8,766 nucleotides of DNA from J088 sp003695505 [NCBI: Candidatus Dadabacteria bacterium] (GTDB lineage: Bacteria; J088): contig RFIY01000048.1 of assembly GCA_003695505.1 (NCBI GenBank), positions 1-8,766 of the forward strand. Reading direction: 5' to 3'. Position 1 is the first letter of the stretch; every line of letters starts with the position of its first letter. The notes under the pieces were generated by a model. It was given only the letters and a program-made list of their open reading frames with translations. It made no database searches and had not been told where the DNA came from. Shown here one piece after another: positions 7,032 to 8,766 of this stretch. The position numbers and the translations under genes are program-made.

Positions 7032-8766
7032 TCAAGGTGTCATGCGGATCCAGACCGGAGAAAAACCAGCCTCGCCGGCCCAGGCCGGCAGCAGGTCTCC
7101 CTGCCCCCAGCACCACAACGTGCCTGCGTCGCGGATGCCGCAGCTCGCCGTGCTGCCCGCGGCAATGTCGCGCCACGCGGATTCGGATCCAGTCTGCGTG
7201 GGGGTCGTTACCGACGCGAGAGGAAGCCCGCCCGAAGGCGGCAGCGGTCGAAACCCGAGTGCGCCCGACAGCGGGTCGCCGCTGCAGAACAGAGCGCCTG
7301 CGCTGTCGATCAGGCAGGTGTGGAGGCCTCCTGCCGCGAGCGTGACGGCGTTGCCGCCAAAGCCGTAGCGCGCCGGCATCGTGACGCTGCCGGGGGTGGT
7401 GCCGCGTTGGCCGGACGCCCCATTGCCCCAGCAGTAGACCGACCCGTCGGAAAGCCGCGCGCAGCTATGACGTCCCCCGGCGGCGACGGCCGTCGCTGTC
7501 GTCGGCAACGCGACGGGACGCGGTGTCAGCGCATTGCCCGTGCCGGAAACCTGTCCGTCGCTGTTCCCACCCCAGCACAGCACGCTGCCGTCGGTGGCGA
7601 GACCGCAGGTGTGTGCGCCGCCACACGCAATCTGCTGCCAGGTCGTTCCGGTCGCAACGGAAACAGGCGTCGCGTGGTTGGCGGTATCGCCGCTACCGAG
7701 TCGGCCGTCGGGATTGTAGCCCCAGCACCAGGCGGTGTCCGTCGAATCGATGCCGCACGAGTGCCAGCGATTCGCGCAGACACTTCGCCACGATCCCGGG
7801 AGCTGCGTCGGAGCGATTTCCACGCCCGTCGCGCCGGTGCCGACCTCGCCAAAGACATTCAGTCCCCAGCACCACAGGCTGCCGGTCGCCTTGATCGCGC
7901 AGGTATGGTGGTGGCCGGCCGCCGCCGTCGTCCAGACGCTGGCGACGGTAACGGCCCGGGGTACGGATGTCGCAGGCAGCGCTGCAGACGATACGCCGAG
8001 CTGACCGCTTTCGTTGGCGCCCCAGCACCACATGCTACGATCGGCACGCAGCGCACACGCATGCGTTTCGCCGACCGATATCGAGGTCCATGTCGTGACC
8101 GCACTGGTCTCAACCGTCCAGGAGACTGTCGTATCGCTGGTCGAGGGATCGGCGAGGCCGGCAGCATCCACCGCGGTCACCGTGACGGTCGAACTCGCCG
8201 CAGGTGCGACGGTCCACCACGATTGGGCCGGGCAGGTCGTCGTTCCCGTGGCGCTGCTGCAGGTGAAGTGTGTCACATCTTGATCCGGACTGGTGACTTC
8301 GATGACCGCTGTCGTCAACGGTGTCTGCGGCGATGGGCGGTAGACAAGCCAGGTTTCGGGGGGAAGGTCGATCGTCCAGGAGCAGCTCGATGGTGTGCCG
8401 TCCGTCAGCCCGACGTCGTCGACGGCCACGGCCGAAAACTGATGCGTGCCCGCGCCGAGGCCGGTCAGTTGTACACTCGCGCCGCAGTCGAACCAGCCGC
8501 CGCCATCGAGCAGGCAACGCCAGCCGACGATCGTGCCATTGTCGCTCCCCGACAGCGCGAACGAAGCCGAGGCGCTGGACGAAAGCCCCGACGGGCAGCC
8601 GCTCAGTGACGTGTCGGGCGATGCGTCGACGCGAAACGTCGTGGTCAGCGCTGTACAGTTGCCAGCCGGGTCACAGAACTCGACCCGCAACAGGTGGTCG
8701 CCAACGCCGAGATCGCCAAGGTCGATGTGCGGGCCGCAAGACAACGGTTCGTCGTCGAGTTCGCAG
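7032..8766 (-). CDS. Exported Ig-like repeat plus RCC1 propeller protein, 5' end beyond window
   Basis: The frame is open from the right edge to TGA at 7034-7032, giving 577 complete codons, so the start and any signal peptide lie outside. The first part holds tandem Ig-like repeats, each with a Cys pair and a G-x-H-x-x-x-V-type strand: a partial copy (8766-8625), a second (8624-8367) and a more diverged third (8366-8109). The rest is seven RCC1-type repeats ending near the C-terminus, with hallmark CWG after a short hairpin. All seven repeats carry C-x9-C, which suggests one disulfide per blade and an oxidising, extracytoplasmic location. RCC1 propellers are protein-interaction scaffolds; the eukaryotic founder is a Ran exchange factor, but that activity should not be assumed here. 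It is the first gene of the right-hand set in this window. The downstream lipoprotein ATG is one base past its stop. A TTG at 8744 is probably internal. Confidence 0.87.
   Translation of the reverse strand, partial: CELDDEPLSCGPHIDLGDLGVGDHLLRVEFCDPAGNCTALTTTFRVDASPDTSLSGCPSGLSSSASASFALSGSDNGTIVGWRCLLDGGGWFDCGASVQLTGLGAGTHQFSAVAVDDVGLTDGTPSSCSWTIDLPPETWLVYRPSPQTPLTTAVIEVTSPDQDVTHFTCSSATGTTTCPAQSWWTVAPAASSTVTVTAVDAAGLADPSTSDTTVSWTVETSAVTTWTSISVGETHACALRADRSMWCWGANESGQLGVSSAALPATSVPRAVTVASVWTTAAAGHHHTCAIKATGSLWCWGLNVFGEVGTGATGVEIAPTQLPGSWRSVCANRWHSCGIDSTDTAWCWGYNPDGRLGSGDTANHATPVSVATGTTWQQIACGGAHTCGLATDGSVLCWGGNSDGQVSGTGNALTPRPVALPTTATAVAAGGRHSCARLSDGSVYCWGNGASGQRGTTPGSVTMPARYGFGGNAVTLAAGGLHTCLIDSAGALFCSGDPLSGALGFRPLPPSGGLPLASVTTPTQTGSESAWRDIAAGSTASCGIRDAGTLWCWGQGDLLPAWAGEAGFSPVWIRMTP
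7035..8090 (-). repeat. Seven RCC1 repeats with invariant C-x9-C
   Basis: Counting residues from the TTG codon at 8744, the Cys pairs are 230/240, 282/292, 330/340, 380/390, 428/438, 477/487 and 535/545. Every pair is exactly ten residues apart, and repeats start 48-58 residues apart. Six of the seven second Cys are followed by WG; repeat 6 has CSG. Two more Cys (323 and 374) precede repeats 3 and 4 at matching positions and may pair with each other. Seven units fit a closed seven-bladed ring. Confidence 0.85.
8109..8766 (-). repeat. Tandem Cys-containing Ig-like repeats
   Basis: Near the right edge CELDDEPLSCG aligns with CLLDGGGWFDCG (residues 77-88 counted from the codon at 8744). Each is followed by L-x-x-LG-x-G-x-H and a 'D..G..' segment ending in VD or ID. 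A third copy (about 127-212) keeps two Cys and ends in SWTVE. Such repeats occur in surface proteins of several bacterial phyla. More copies may lie beyond the window. Confidence 0.65.

Noticed and set aside
5968-7368. Plus-strand open frame of 466 codons
   Set aside because: It runs antisense across three minus-strand genes, ignores their boundaries and has an Arg-rich, domain-free translation.
7029-8609. Plus-strand open frame of 526 codons
   Set aside because: It is the mirror of the RCC1/Ig gene. The sense strand has seven regular repeats, while this frame is low-complexity Arg/Ala/Gly.
8742-8744. TTG as start of the RCC1/Ig protein
   Set aside because: The frame continues upstream to the edge and the preceding codons align with the Ig-like repeat, so the TTG is internal.
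1-8766. CRISPR, tRNA, rRNA, insertion sequence or phage genes
   Set aside because: No regularly spaced DNA repeats, RNA gene signatures, transposase or integrase motifs, or terminal repeats were seen. The repeats present are at the protein level.

Overview
The window is GC-rich bacterial DNA, tightly packed with genes. It looks like a chromosomal segment of a Gram-negative bacterium with a large secretome. The signs are two lipoprotein signals with lipoboxes, an RND/MMPL inner-membrane transporter with large periplasmic loops, and long exported beta-propeller proteins. The mix of RCC1 repeats, Cys-rich Ig-like repeats, a small lipoprotein with a C-x5-C-x5-C-x9-C cluster and FG-GAP repeats is a style often seen in Myxococcota, Bradymonadota and other deltaproteobacterial lineages. 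That placement is an inference; nothing in the window fixes the taxon. I see no rRNA, tRNA, CRISPR array, transposase or integrase.

Left part (1-1664, minus strand): the first 554 codons of a lipoprotein metallophosphoesterase that runs off the left edge. A 216-base divergent region (1665-1880) follows. It holds a plausible sigma-70-like promoter for the phosphoesterase and a GC-rich 12-base palindrome just before the next gene. Centre (1881-4301, plus strand): a complete MMPL/RND-superfamily transporter of 806 residues.

Right part (4321-8766, minus strand): a compact three-gene set read right to left. First is a long exported protein, 5' end outside the window, with tandem Cys-containing Ig-like repeats followed by a seven-repeat RCC1 propeller in which every repeat carries a C-x9-C pair. 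Next, one base after its stop, is a 114-121 residue Cys-rich lipoprotein. Overlapping that gene's end by 17 bases is a 786-residue exported protein with eight Asp-rich FG-GAP/VCBS-type loops and a C-terminal helical region I do not recognise. The spacing suggests one transcript. The products could form a cell-surface set: two large propeller proteins and a small lipid-anchored partner. The transporter and this set converge, with only 19 bases between their stop codons.

No known defence, secretion or biosynthetic system is visible. The best candidate for something undescribed is the three-gene surface operon, especially the disulfide-patterned propeller protein and the helical C-terminus of the FG-GAP protein.
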